A stretch of DNA of 64,000 nt, taken from contig NZ_NXGA01000001.1 in the NCBI RefSeq assembly GCF_002802965.1, forward strand, positions 198,999-262,998, in the 5' to 3' direction. Of this stretch, positions 1 through 9,219 are shown in pieces. The position numbers and the translations under genes were made by a program. Source of the DNA: Sporolactobacillus pectinivorans (GTDB lineage Bacteria > Bacillota > Bacilli > Bacillales > Sporolactobacillaceae). The notes beneath the pieces are model-generated. The model saw only the letters and a program-made list of their open reading frames with translations, searched no databases and was not told where the DNA came from. Within the stretch, counting starts at the first letter, position 1. Each line of letters opens with the position of its first letter.

Positions 1-689
1 AATGTGGCTTTGAATCCGTAATGCGCCTGGAGCGCGATAAACGCTTCCTGTTCCAGGCGATGCCGGCCCTCCAGAATTTTCTCTACGGCTGTTTTCAAAT
101 TGTCCAAGAGGCCTTCGACCGGCACACCTCCCAGAAATTCAAAAGCGTGTACAAAGCCATCCAAAAAAGCCTCCTGTTTCTGATGGGCATAGGCTCGGAC
201 AAAACGTAAACGGCTAGATGAGAGCTGGAGACAAAACAAAAAGATTCTCTGCGTCCGCCCGCTCAGGATGATATCCGCCTCACCCCAGTCGAACTGGAAT
301 TGAAGGCCCAATTGAAACTCAAGGGGGATGAACACCTCCTTCTGTTTTTGCCTTCTCCGAGCAACGAGTTTACGAATGTTAGAGGCAGATCCTTTGAAGT
401 TGTATTCTTCGACCAATCGTTGATAAACTCTCGCCGCCGTATGTTTCTGTTTGACCCAGTGTTTTTGATCCTCAAGGAGCCACTGATCGATGACGGGCAG
501 AATGCGTTGAGTTTCCTCTGAGTATTCTTTCTTCCCGTACGAACGTTGCCGAACCGCAAGGGTCGGAGGCTCCTTCTGTTTGAGATATTTACTCACCGTA
601 TTTCTTGAAATCCCTAAATTTCTCGCAATCTCACGTTGAGAAAGGCCTTCAACCTCCTTCATAATTTTGATACGATCATAGAGAGCCAT
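1..689 (-). CDS. IS21-family transposase (IstA-like), cut by window edge
   Basis: The reading frame is open from an ATG at 689 to the left edge of the window, so the C-terminal part is missing. The translated product begins MALYDRIKIMKEVEGLSQ and continues with a helix-turn-helix (SQREIARNLGISRNTVSKYL) and then a segment QFQFDWGEADI, which fits the start of the DDE catalytic core of IS21 IstA proteins. About 229 residues are visible of the roughly 400-520 usual in the family. No stop or frameshift is seen in this part, so the copy may be intact beyond the edge. The helper ATPase IstB would lie to the left. This is the only long uninterrupted transposase frame in the window. Confidence 0.85.
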   Translation of the reverse strand, partial: MALYDRIKIMKEVEGLSQREIARNLGISRNTVSKYLKQKEPPTLAVRQRSYGKKEYSEETQRILPVIDQWLLEDQKHWVKQKHTAARVYQRLVEEYNFKGSASNIRKLVARRRQKQKEVFIPLEFQLGLQFQFDWGEADIILSGRTQRIFLFCLQLSSSRLRFVRAYAHQKQEAFLDGFVHAFEFLGGVPVEGLLDNLKTAVEKILEGRHRLEQEAFIALQAHYGFKAT

Positions 690-840
690 ATCGATCATCC
701 TTTTTTCCCTCTCCCTTATGTAGAATTGCTGGTTACTTTTCTATCATAGGAAAGATGGGCTAAAAATTGGAAATCATGTGGCTCATTTCTATGCGATCAT
801 TTTGCCTATAAATGGCTCAATTCCAAGTTATCAAAAACAT
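690..840. mobile_element. Terminal region of the IS21-type element
   Basis: The stretch outside the transposase start carries repeated GGCTCA/GGCTAA-type units: ATGGGCTAAAAATTGG near 754, TGTGGCTCATTTC near 777 and AATGGCTCAATTCC near 811. Multiple short repeats at each end are typical of IS21-family elements, where they act as transposase binding sites. The exact outer end was not fixed, because the other end of the element is outside the window. Confidence 0.5.
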
Positions 841-919
841 CTGTACGGTAAATAATCCCCACTTGTAAAAACTACGATGATCCGTATATCATTTATTTTT
901 AGATGCATAGCAACGTTAG

Positions 920-1108
920 CCATCATTATTGTTTGTCACAGAAGAACTGGATAAGCTTATCTAAAGCTTTACTGATAAAAATATTACCTTCGGAGATATT
1001 GTCACCATGCCCACCAGAAGAGTATTCAACTTTGCAGATAATGCAGGGAATTATTTTGCGATCTTGGAAAGAAAGTTAGGCGTCAAATACTCCAACTTTT
1101 TTGACTAA
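920..1108 (+). pseudogene. Glyoxalase/VOC-family protein remnant
   Basis: One frame reads PSLLFVTEELDKLI, then a TAA stop at 962-964, then SFTDKNITFGDIVTMPTRR and VFNFADNAGNYFAILERK before a final stop at 1106. The segment FNFADNAGNYFAI matches the conserved last strand of glyoxalase/bleomycin-resistance (VOC) proteins, where the E or D before the end is a metal ligand. Only the C-terminal part is present and it has an in-frame stop, so this is a decayed fragment. It lies next to an IS21 end, which may have removed the rest. Confidence 0.55.
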
Positions 1109-1216
1109 GTATGGGTTATATATTTGACGCTTACCTTAAGACGAATACAACTGGAATCCTCATCGAATGGCGAACAAGCTGTAACTTTTTGGGATAATCT
1201 TATCCCGTCAGTTTTA

Positions 1217-1272
1217 TTCTAACACTTTCAGTGAATAATATTGGTTAGAATGTGTTAGAATATGTGTTAGAA
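1217..1272. promoter_or_regulatory. Candidate operator: repeated GTTAGAA sites before the AlbA_2 gene
   Basis: GTTAGAA occurs at 1244-1250, 1254-1260 and 1266-1272. The longer GTGTTAGAA is present at 1252-1260 and 1264-1272, and its reverse complement TTCTAACAC stands at 1217-1225. The units are spaced 10 and 12 bp apart and end just before the ribosome binding site of the following gene. This arrangement suggests binding of a multimeric regulator, possibly the gene's own product. The function is inferred. Confidence 0.5.
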
Positions 1273-1290
1273 AAGTGGGAGGAATTCAAG

Positions 1291-2583
1291 ATGAATTTCA
1301 CAGAAGGATTAACACTCGAATTGAAACGACAAGTTATTGATGATATTCGGAAAACAGTCGTCGCTTTCGCCAATACGGATGGAGGGGCAATTTATATAGG
1401 AATTGGGGATGACGGTGAAGTTATCGGTATACAGAATCCGGATAGAGAAATGCTAAGACTGACCAATTTGATCCGAGATGCGATTAAACCTGACGTTACA
1501 CTGTTTACGTCCTGCAACATTGAGAATATAGAAGGAAAAGGCGTGATAAAGTTAACCGTGCAGAAGGGAACGGAAAGCCCTTATTATCTTTCAGGAAAAG
1601 GAATGCGTCCGGAAGGTGTATTTGTCCGCCAGGGTCCTTCTTCTGTGCCTGCTACCGAAAGTGCCATAAGAAGAATGATCATGGAAACTGATGGTGACAG
1701 CTATGAGACCATGCGATCACTTAATCAAGATTTAACTTTTGAAGCTGCAAATAAAGAATTTATGGCGAGGCAGATCCTTTTTGGAACCAATCAATATAAA
1801 ACCTTAAATATAGTCAATGCAGATGGGCTTTACACTAATCTCGGCATTTTGTTGTCGGATCAATGTGTGCATACCATTAAAGCGGCAGTTTTCGAGGGGA
1901 CAGACAAAGCTGTATTTAAAGATCGCCGTGAATTTGACGGTTCTTTGCTGAGACAACTTAATGAAGTTTATGAGTATATTTCCCAGTACAATCATATTCG
2001 GGCGGAATTTTCCGGACTTCACCGTGTAGATCGGAGGGACTACCCCGAAGATGCCTTGCGGGAAGCCCTGCTCAACTCTTTAGTTCACAGAGACTACGCC
2101 TATAGTGCAAGTACTTTGCTCAGCATTTTTGATGACCGGATCGAGTTTGTTTCCATTGGCGGTCTTGTCAAGGGGATCTCAATTGAAGATGTGATGCTCG
2201 GAGTTTCTATGACACGAAATGAAAAATTGGCCCGTATTTTCTACCGTTTGAAGCTGGTGGAAGCCTATGGAACGGGCGTTCCCAAAATTATCAGGAGCTA
2301 TGACGACTTTCCTATAAAACCAAAGTTTGAAGTATCCGATAATGCATTTAAGATAACTCTTCCCAACAAGAACGCGGTCATTAAAATAAACCAGTTGTCT
2401 GAACAGGAGCAGGCGGTGATGGATCTGATTGAGAAAAAAATAAAAATCAGCAGGAGGGATGTAGAAGGCATCTTGCAGGTTTCGCAAACCATGTCCGGTC
2501 GCGTTCTAAAACAGCTTGTTAAGAAGGGATTTCTCCAAACTCTGGGAAGAGGCAGAAGCACTGCCTACATCCGGACAAAGTGA
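1291..2583 (+). CDS. AlbA_2 (Schlafen-like) DNA-binding domain protein with ATPase-like C-terminus
   Basis: The protein has an N-terminal AlbA_2 domain (LELKRQVIDD, then VVAFANTDGGAIYIGIGDDG), a middle region, an HATPase_c_4-type segment (LREALLNSLVHRDY and YGTGVPKI) and a C-terminal winged-helix segment. Proteins of this family are called putative transcriptional regulators or RNA-binding proteins, and their ligands are mostly unknown. The frame is open from a GTG at 1252, but the ATG at 1291 is preferred because GGGAGG lies eight bases before it; the predicted product is 430 residues. The gene stands alone, follows a repeat-rich putative operator and ends at a clear terminator. The repeats suggest autoregulation, which is inference. 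Confidence 0.85.
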   Translation: MNFTEGLTLELKRQVIDDIRKTVVAFANTDGGAIYIGIGDDGEVIGIQNPDREMLRLTNLIRDAIKPDVTLFTSCNIENIEGKGVIKLTVQKGTESPYYLSGKGMRPEGVFVRQGPSSVPATESAIRRMIMETDGDSYETMRSLNQDLTFEAANKEFMARQILFGTNQYKTLNIVNADGLYTNLGILLSDQCVHTIKAAVFEGTDKAVFKDRREFDGSLLRQLNEVYEYISQYNHIRAEFSGLHRVDRRDYPEDALREALLNSLVHRDYAYSASTLLSIFDDRIEFVSIGGLVKGISIEDVMLGVSMTRNEKLARIFYRLKLVEAYGTGVPKIIRSYDDFPIKPKFEVSDNAFKITLPNKNAVIKINQLSEQEQAVMDLIEKKIKISRRDVEGILQVSQTMSGRVLKQLVKKGFLQTLGRGRSTAYIRTK

Positions 2584-2655
2584 GTTTCGTAATCAAAGAC
2601 AATGATCTAGGCAGATTGTATGATCATCAGGTAACTCATGTCATTCAAATGACCC

Positions 2656-2692
2656 AAGTGAGGATAAGCTTTTAGCTTCCTCACTTTTTCTT
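2656..2692 (+). terminator. Rho-independent terminator of the AlbA_2 gene
   Basis: AAGTGAGGA pairs with TCCTCACTT around an AAGCT/AGCTT inner stem, followed by TTTCTT. It lies 73 bp after the stop codon. Confidence 0.8.
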
Positions 2693-2792
2693 CCCAACCA
2701 TAAATAAACATTTGTGCCACATATCCTGCGCAATATCGTTGTTGCGGATCGCCGGCAGTTCTTAAGTATTAAATAAACGTTTGGTCAAACAT

Positions 2793-4013
2793 TCATGATT
2801 CAGCATCCCGCTGCTCTTTTCCTCTTAAAAGGAACATTAATCCGGCAGACAGAAGGCCAATACCACCGATGGTCAGCCAGCCGGAAGCGATAGAAAACTT
2901 CATTATGAACTGGCCCATCAGTAAAGGCCCCAGTGTGTAGCCCGCTCCGGTAATAATCGGAATCAGCGCGCTTACTCTGCCCCGGTGAGACGCCGGGGTA
3001 TAATTGGCAACAACTATCGGAGAATTAATCGAAATCAGGATCTCCCCCACCGTCATGATGAAGATCGCCAGATAAAAGAGCGGCAATAAATGAATCAGAC
3101 CGAAAAGGCCGAACGCAAAGGCATAGCAAAGTCCGCCAGCAGCAATTACGCCAATGGGCTTAAGGAACCGCGTCAGTTTGGAGAGGATTGGTGTCAACAG
3201 GATCACGATCATTCCGTTAAAGCTCGCCAATGTTCCATATAGTGCGGCCCCATTACCGCCAAACAGACTTACCATCTGCAGCGGCAGCGTAAAGCCCCAT
3301 TGCGCATATTCAAACTCAAAAAAAAATAAAATCAGAGCAAAATAAATTAAGATCCGCCTTCTTAATAAAACCCGGAACACGGATCCTTCCATATCTTTCT
3401 CCAGCGAGCGTTCTTCCCCGAAATCAGCAGATGGAAACCGCCCTTTCGTCTCCCCGATAAACAATACGACAAGTATCATTGATATAATTGTTGTCAGACC
3501 GTCCCCAATAAAGACAAGAGGAAGGTAATTCTTAAACAAGATTCCTCCGATGATCGGACCGACTGCGAAACCCAGGTTCCAGCCCATATAACTCAAAGAA
3601 TAGGCTGATTTACGGTTTCCCGGGGCCGTGATATCCGCCAGTAGCGCATCATAAGCCGGTCCGCAAATCGAGTAGAGGATTGAAGAAGCCATCAGTACAT
3701 AGACCAGCCTCATGGACGGTTTCATAAAGCCGCAGGCAAAAAGAGCCAGCGCACCCAGGCCTTGTGAAATCAGAATGATATTTTTTCTCCCAATCGTATC
3801 GGCCAGTTTCCCTCCCAGAATCATTCCCGGTGCATAAATGACGCTCAACAGAGTAATGTAGAGCCCTGCCGTATCGCTTTTCATCCCGATCTTCTGTGTC
3901 AGGATCAGCACAAGCAGCGGCTGAACAAAACTGCCAATGCTGTCAATGAAGCGGGATAGAAAAATAATATAGATTTCTTTGGACAAACCACGATAGGCGC
4001 TAAAAAGAAACAT
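2793..4013 (-). CDS. MFS drug/metabolite transporter
   Basis: The product of about 406 residues has twelve predicted membrane segments and the MFS loop signature [12 protein letters not shown] between segments 2 and 3, with a second-half counterpart near the middle. It is most like 12-TM multidrug-type exporters of Bacillales (the YttB/MdtG kind); the substrate cannot be read from sequence. The open frame extends to 4088, but I chose the ATG at 4013 because TGGAGATTAAA precedes it at good distance and the product then starts just before the first membrane segment. No regulator adjoins it. Confidence 0.85.
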   Translation of the reverse strand: MFLFSAYRGLSKEIYIIFLSRFIDSIGSFVQPLLVLILTQKIGMKSDTAGLYITLLSVIYAPGMILGGKLADTIGRKNIILISQGLGALALFACGFMKPSMRLVYVLMASSILYSICGPAYDALLADITAPGNRKSAYSLSYMGWNLGFAVGPIIGGILFKNYLPLVFIGDGLTTIISMILVVLFIGETKGRFPSADFGEERSLEKDMEGSVFRVLLRRRILIYFALILFFFEFEYAQWGFTLPLQMVSLFGGNGAALYGTLASFNGMIVILLTPILSKLTRFLKPIGVIAAGGLCYAFAFGLFGLIHLLPLFYLAIFIMTVGEILISINSPIVVANYTPASHRGRVSALIPIITGAGYTLGPLLMGQFIMKFSIASGWLTIGGIGLLSAGLMFLLRGKEQRDAES

Positions 4014-4340
4014 TTTAATCTCCATTTCAATGATAAAATTTGAGAAGAGACTGCAGCTGTCACTTATTATATCAAAATATTCAAACAAGAATTTTCAAAG
4101 CATTAATTTGTAGCAATCTTAATTTAAAAGATAGTGGAAATCAGAAAACCATTTCTGCACTTCCATTGTCTAATAGATATAGAGATTATGAAGAACGCTG
4201 GTGAGCATATGTTGGGAAAACATTTTCACGGGACAAAGCGCCGAAATGATCAATGGATCCTCTGATCTTCAAAATCATTAATTATCCGTCCAGAATTTAC
4301 GGTAATGTTCAAATAAAAATAAAATAATTTCAGAGATGAT

Positions 4341-4386
4341 AAAAGCAGCCCTTGTGGATACTCTATGAGCATTCACAAGGACTGCT
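4341..4386 (-). terminator. Terminator after the YczE-like gene
   Basis: Read on the minus strand, AGCAGTCCTTGTG pairs with CACAAGGGCTGCT around a 17-base loop and is followed by TTTT. It lies about 50 bp beyond the stop of the gene at 4435. Confidence 0.75.
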
Positions 4387-4434
4387 ATTTATTTAACTCA
4401 AACGATCCGCAGGGCAACTGTTTGAAGTCACCGT

Positions 4435-5157
4435 TCAGTTTCTCACTTGTGTGTGCCCTGAGAGATTCAAGCTTTTCATATCGCCCGATGCATTATGCAG
4501 GTGCTGATGCTTTAAAGTCGGAAAAACACTTTTGTCAAAAACCCCAACCAGCGTTCCCTGAAAAATAAGTGCAAAAATAGTACCGATATTAATCGCATAA
4601 ACATGCTGCTGTTCAATCCAGCACAGGATGACAATAACGATTGGCGGGGCGAAGGTCAGCAGCTGAGCAATGGTCGCATTGCCTTTAAAGAATCTAAAAC
4701 GGATAATCTGCATTAAATCATCGCAGGGATGAAGAATCAGATTAACCCGCTGATAGATAGAGATTCCCATTGAAATAAAACATATGCCCACTAAATCCAA
4801 GATGATCCGAACAGTCAAAGGCAATTCATTGATCCCGAAACTCAACAACAGTTGAGTGATCAGACCAATCAAATAGCTAAACGGAACCATAAAAATCAGA
4901 TTGCCCAAAATACGGTGCCATTCGATTTTATGAATGATAAGCGTATTGATAATGACAACGGCCACACCAAAAGCAAAGAGCATCACGTCCAAAGGTATAC
5001 CCGTGAACTGCGTTACATTGACTGAAGAAGCAGTCCATAAAGCACTCCCTAAATTCAACGAAACGGTTAAAGCATTTCCAAGCGCATTCACAAAAATTGA
5101 GATAACAAAATAAACGATACTTTCAGTAATGGGTAACTGTTTTGCTTGATTGATCAA
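4435..5157 (-). CDS. YczE/YitT-like integral membrane protein
   Basis: The 240-residue product has five to six hydrophobic segments. The pattern FVNALGNALTVSLNLGSALWTA near residues 23-43 and NLILHPCDDLMQIIRFRFF near 138 matches the YczE/YyaS family of inner membrane proteins, whose transport role is not established. The start is a TTG at 5157 with a weak AAGGGAAA upstream; no ATG lies nearby in frame. The C-terminal 35 residues are hydrophilic and contain several histidines (LKHQHLHN), which may be a cytoplasmic tail. It is a single-gene unit with its own terminator. Confidence 0.75.
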   Translation of the reverse strand: MINQAKQLPITESIVYFVISIFVNALGNALTVSLNLGSALWTASSVNVTQFTGIPLDVMLFAFGVAVVIINTLIIHKIEWHRILGNLIFMVPFSYLIGLITQLLLSFGINELPLTVRIILDLVGICFISMGISIYQRVNLILHPCDDLMQIIRFRFFKGNATIAQLLTFAPPIVIVILCWIEQQHVYAINIGTIFALIFQGTLVGVFDKSVFPTLKHQHLHNASGDMKSLNLSGHTQVRN

Positions 5158-5394
5158 CGCTAAAATTTCCCTTCCGAAATCATTTCGGGTTACTGCCCGG
5201 CTCTTATTTTAGAACTCTTTTAGAGTACAGTGAACATTTTAATACTTTTCGTTCAATAAAACCCAAAATGATTTGGCAAATTCTCGACGATCAACAAACT
5301 TTTAAGGTTCCCTCAAGTTTTTGAATGCACACCATTCATTATCTTCACCCTTAATCGGATGTGAAAGGCTTACAATCAGCCCTTAATCCGTTGC

Positions 5395-5500
5395 TTTTCA
5401 CTCCATATGCTTGCTTTCCTCGGACGACCCGCGAGCCTCCTCGTCAATACTTCGCCCCGAGGTCTCGTCCGGATCGCTGTTCAAGCAGGAATCTAATACC
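5395..5500. repeat. GC-rich intergenic repeat-like sequence
   Basis: In the 470-bp gap between two transporters, a GC-rich block stands out from AT-rich surroundings. On the minus strand it reads CGGACGAGACCTCGGGGCG, then GACGAGGAGGCTCGCGGG, with partial inverted repeats (CGGACGA and TCGTCCG). I recall similar blocks dispersed between genes in Bacillaceae genomes, but could not check this. The rest of the gap (5158-5395, 5500-5590) shows nothing clear. Confidence 0.35.
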
Positions 5501-5628
5501 TTCCTTTCCAATCAACGAATAGTGAAACCAGCATTGAACTTTACGCAACCTAACCTATAACTAAAGACATGCAGGAAACGAACAGCAACAATAGGAATGA
5601 AGAAATCATATTCATATCTGTAACAAAA

Positions 5629-6591
5629 TTAAACAAAATCACTCCGTTTTTTAAGCGCTCTTTTTGATCGTTTATTCGGCTGATAATTCACTGCATAAAT
5701 ACCCGTACATACCAAGATAAGTGCAACTGCATTTTTCCATTCGAAAATATTTTCTCCCAGGAAAATGGCCGATAAGATTGCTCCGGATACCGGAATTAAA
5801 AAGTTGTAAATCGCAATTGGGCCTACTTTATTATATTTTAGAAGTATCGTCCAAATAGAAAAGGCGACCGCCGAAAGCAATCCGAGATATAACAAAACAA
5901 GTGTGGAAACTACCGTAAAATGCGTCATATAACCCTTGCCCGAAAAACCCATAAGCAAGAGGACAATGCCGCCGATCAGTAGTTGGTAGCCTGTCACAAT
6001 AACCGAGTCCATCTCCTGGCAAATCTTTTTCCCATAAATAGCTGAAACAGAGAAAGCAAGGGCCGCTACCGTCACAAATCCTTCCCCAATTATTTTAAAG
6101 TTAAAGTTCAAAAGGTCACTGCTGAAATTTACCAGTAAGACACCAACAAACCCAAGAATACAGCCCACCGTTTTTTTGAAATTAATGCGATCATCTTTAT
6201 AAATAAAATGAGCAAAGATGACGCTGAAAAAAGCGGATGTGCCATTCATGATCGAAGCCTTGACGCCAGTGGTATGGGCAAGCCCTATGTAGAAAAACAC
6301 ATACTGCAGAGTTGTTTGCGTTAAACCTAAAAGGACAAGGGACATGATGTTTTTCCATGTGAGCGTGAATAAATGCTTGGACGTACATAAAGCAACAACT
6401 AAGACCATCAGCCCGGCAATGATAAACCTGTACCCAGCAAAAGACAGCTCGGAGAACACATTATTCGTGCTTATTTCAAAGAGAGCGTATCCGATTTTAA
6501 CCCCCGGGTAAGCACTCCCCCATAAGATACAACAGAACGATGCGAGCAGAATGACGGCCTTTTTGTTTGTAAAAAATTTTTCACTGTCCAA
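5629..6591 (-). CDS. EamA/DMT-superfamily transporter
   Basis: The protein has ten predicted membrane segments in two EamA repeats (GSAYPGVKIGYALF in the first, a second beginning about residue 150), the usual layout of drug/metabolite exporters of about 300 residues. The substrate is unknown. The frame is open to an ATG at 6648, but this lacks a good ribosome binding site. The TTG at 6591 follows AAGGATCTGACAAAA and gives a typical N-terminus just before the first membrane segment, so I prefer it. A -10-like TATAAT on the minus strand at 6675-6670 could serve the longer transcript. Confidence 0.8.
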   Translation of the reverse strand: MDSEKFFTNKKAVILLASFCCILWGSAYPGVKIGYALFEISTNNVFSELSFAGYRFIIAGLMVLVVALCTSKHLFTLTWKNIMSLVLLGLTQTTLQYVFFYIGLAHTTGVKASIMNGTSAFFSVIFAHFIYKDDRINFKKTVGCILGFVGVLLVNFSSDLLNFNFKIIGEGFVTVAALAFSVSAIYGKKICQEMDSVIVTGYQLLIGGIVLLLMGFSGKGYMTHFTVVSTLVLLYLGLLSAVAFSIWTILLKYNKVGPIAIYNFLIPVSGAILSAIFLGENIFEWKNAVALILVCTGIYAVNYQPNKRSKRALKKRSDFV

Positions 6592-6820
6592 TTTTGTCAG
6601 ATCCTTCTTCGTGAGTAGTGTGCTTTGCCGGAATCTTGCATTATGCATTCAATCGAGTATACTCACTCTATTATACGATACAGGACGTATACATTTCAGA
6701 CGATGTTCATAATATTTATGATGCGGTCCCAAAAACGTGCTACTATAGATTTAATCAACTATCGGATACACAGAATTTTTGTACTTTGACCGTGGATTGA
6801 ATGGATGGAGGCTAACAACG

Positions 6821-8206
6821 TTGGAGAACAAGAGCATTATCGTCATCGGTGCCGGCATTTCGGGACTGGCGGCTGTTTATTATATGAAAAAACAGCTGCC
6901 ACAGGCCCGCGTCACTTTACTGGAAGCTTCGGACCGGATCGGCGGAAAGATCAAAACAGTGCACCGGGACGGATTTGTGATTGAATGCGGCCCTGAAGGT
7001 TACATGGCCCGCAAGCCTACACTGACAAACTTGATCAAAGATATTGGCCTTGGAGATCATCTGGTCCATTCAGGAACAGGTACATACTACATCTATGTCA
7101 ACCATCGTCTCAGAAAAATGCCGGAGGGTTCTGTCATGGGTATCCCGACCAGAATGCTTCCTATGGTGACGACAGGTTTGATCAGTCCGCTCGGAAAGCT
7201 GCGCGCAGCTTTGGATTTGCTGATCCCACGAGTTTATCACGATCAGGATCTTTCACTTAAGGAATTTTTTGAAAGGCGTCTTGGATCGGAATTGATCACT
7301 AACATGATTGAGCCCCTGCTTTCCGGAATTTACAATGGCAGTCTGTCGGACATGAGTCTGGAGGCGACGTTGCCGCAGTTTGCGGCCATCGAAAAGAAAC
7401 ACAGAAGCCTGATTCTGGGTATGAAGAGCATTCAGCCGCCGAAACAGGCCGGAGCGTCGAAGAAAGCAGAGGGACGGTTTTTATCGCTGTCATGCGGGCT
7501 GGATGTTCTGACGGAAAAGCTTGCTTCCTATGCTGATGAAATCAGGCTGAAAACACCTGTCGAGCATGTTGAGCCGGGGAAAGTCACACTGGACGATGGG
7601 ACTTTTTTGAAAGCCGATAGCATTATTTTGGCGACATCACCAAAACAGCTGGGACCACTGCTTGATTTCCCGGAAGCCTGGAACCTGAGCAATGATAAGC
7701 GGACAACAACGGCTACTGTGGCTTTCGCTTTTAAAAAAGATGAAGTGGAATCGCTTGACGGGACAGGTTATGTCGTTTCCAGAAAAGAAGGACTGCATAT
7801 CACGGCGTGCAGCTTCATGAATTACAAATGGCCTTACACGGCACCGGAAAATTACACGCTGATCCGTACGTACGTCGGAACTGCTGAAGACGCGGCAGTC
7901 GTTGAAGAAAGCGATGAAGAGATTGAGAAAAAAGCGCTGACCGATCTGAGAAAGGTCGGAAAGGTCGGGACACCTTTGTTTTCTGTCATCACCCGCCAGA
8001 TTGATAATATGCCGCAATACACCGTCAATCACAATCAGCGTGTTCAGGCATTTGAACAGGCGCTTGGTAAAATCAGAGGAGTTTACGCATGCGGCGCTAT
8101 GTTTCACGGCGTCGGTCTGCCGGATTGTGTGGACAACGCGATGCATGTGGCCGAAGAAGCAGCCGATGAGATGAAAGAGAGTGAGAAAGCAGCAACAAAT
8201 TTATGA
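6821..8206 (+). CDS. hemY: Protoporphyrinogen/coproporphyrinogen III oxidase (HemY/CgoX type)
   Basis: The roughly 461-residue flavoprotein starts with the FAD-binding motif VIGAGISGL and continues with ALDRIGGKI-like residues (ASDRIGGKIKTV) and a C-terminal GVGLPDCVDNA segment typical of HemG/HemY. In Gram-positive bacteria this family oxidises coproporphyrinogen III to coproporphyrin III with oxygen. The start is a TTG at 6821 preceded by GGAGG at 6807-6811; the open frame reaches a TTG at 6779. In Bacillus hemY sits in hemEHY. Here it is alone, with no other haem-synthesis gene in the window. A haem-efflux-like HrtBA pair lies 5 kb further on. Confidence 0.9.
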   Translation: MENKSIIVIGAGISGLAAVYYMKKQLPQARVTLLEASDRIGGKIKTVHRDGFVIECGPEGYMARKPTLTNLIKDIGLGDHLVHSGTGTYYIYVNHRLRKMPEGSVMGIPTRMLPMVTTGLISPLGKLRAALDLLIPRVYHDQDLSLKEFFERRLGSELITNMIEPLLSGIYNGSLSDMSLEATLPQFAAIEKKHRSLILGMKSIQPPKQAGASKKAEGRFLSLSCGLDVLTEKLASYADEIRLKTPVEHVEPGKVTLDDGTFLKADSIILATSPKQLGPLLDFPEAWNLSNDKRTTTATVAFAFKKDEVESLDGTGYVVSRKEGLHITACSFMNYKWPYTAPENYTLIRTYVGTAEDAAVVEESDEEIEKKALTDLRKVGKVGTPLFSVITRQIDNMPQYTVNHNQRVQAFEQALGKIRGVYACGAMFHGVGLPDCVDNAMHVAEEAADEMKESEKAATNL

Positions 8207-8402
8207 ATCGGCAAATACCTCTTTGCTGCCTGGTTCGCGGGATGTTCCGGCTATGTTCCATGGTAAAATGTTTTCAAGTCTTTCCTTCGTTGTCAGCCTG
8301 TTCCAGCTCCCTGATGCGCAAAAACCAGCTTCTCCTGTGTTTGAAAGTACAAAAAAATCGAGCCATGGTCGACACCCGCATTATTAGCGCTCATTTAAGT
8401 TG

Positions 8403-8425
8403 AAGGTTGAAAAAAACCTTTCTTT
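8403..8425 (+). terminator. Possible weak terminator
   Basis: AAGGTT and AACCTT form a six-pair stem followed by TCTTT, about 200 bp after hemY. The rest of 8207-8617 shows no convincing gene. Confidence 0.35.
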
Positions 8426-8617
8426 GCATAAATCTGTTCGGCAGCAATTAATATAGTTCCGCAGGTTTATTTTCTTTGCCGTTCCGGTTAACAGCCGCAA
8501 CATCTTCCACGAAACAGGCAAACAATCGGGAAAAATTTTCTATCAATGCTGACAAACGTTGTGATACCCATGTTGGTTGCGTTGCAATAAAGTTTGATTA
8601 AAACTCATTTAGTCCGT

Positions 8618-9148
8618 TTATAACTGTTTGGGCCTTTTCTTTATGTAAATCAGTTTTTCAATATCCTGTAATTCACTGTCGCTTTTCACTGGATAATGTA
8701 TCCATCCCCCTTCTCCACACGGATAGCGATTTTCCCATAAAGTTTGCGTTTTAGGAAGCATACTTTCTAATTCTTGATACAATCTTTTGAGTTCCTGTTT
8801 TCCGATAGTGATCGTAATCGTGAATGACTCCTTTTCAGAAAATAAATAACAGAGCATTTTGCTTCTATGACTATATTTGTAACCCCAACCATAGTTATTT
8901 CCAAAAGGAAATTTCAGCTCGCGAATTAAATCATAATGTCCTGTTAGAAAGCTCTCAAATGTATTTAATCGTTATAAACCTATAGTGCGATCGTTTTGTT
9001 TATGAGGTATTGATTGATAAACACCAGCCTCAAGAAATTCCTGCCATAGTCCGCCAACTTCTCTTCCCAGATTCGGATTATGATTACTTGTTCGAATCTT
9101 CAGTCCCACCACTGATTTTTCTTCCAACTGCACCATCTCATAGTCCAT
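8618..9148 (-). pseudogene. Fused remnant: GyrI-like N-terminus joined to DUF3788 C-terminus
   Basis: From an ATG at 9148 with a good GAGG site, the frame reads MDYEMVQLEEKSVVGLKIRT and then GGLWQEFLEAGVYQSIPHKQ, the start of a GyrI-like (AraC effector-binding) domain. It reaches a TAA at 8974-8972. In the same frame it continues with FESFLTGHYDLIRELKFPFG and the final 79 residues from MLCYLFSEKES, which look like a DUF3788 family protein. The most economical reading is that a deletion fused two neighbouring genes and left or gained a stop at the joint. It lies directly downstream of a WYL-domain regulator, which probably controlled the original genes. Confidence 0.6.
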
Positions 9149-9195
9149 CGTTGATACCTCGCTTCATTCGATGATGAACTCAGTATAGCAGTGGT

Positions 9196-9219
9196 AATAT
9201 GACAACTATCTGTCATATT
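9196..9219. promoter_or_regulatory. Perfect inverted repeat, candidate operator of the WYL regulator
   Basis: AATATGACA at 9196-9204 is mirrored by TGTCATATT at 9211-9219 across six bases. It lies between the WYL regulator and the GyrI/DUF3788 remnant and just overlaps the regulator's stop codon. A related half-site TATATGTCA lies just upstream of the regulator near 10140. Assignment to this regulator is inference. Confidence 0.55.

Noticed and set aside
7637..8146. 169-residue minus-strand frame inside hemY
   Set aside because: Antisense shadow of the conserved flavoprotein gene.
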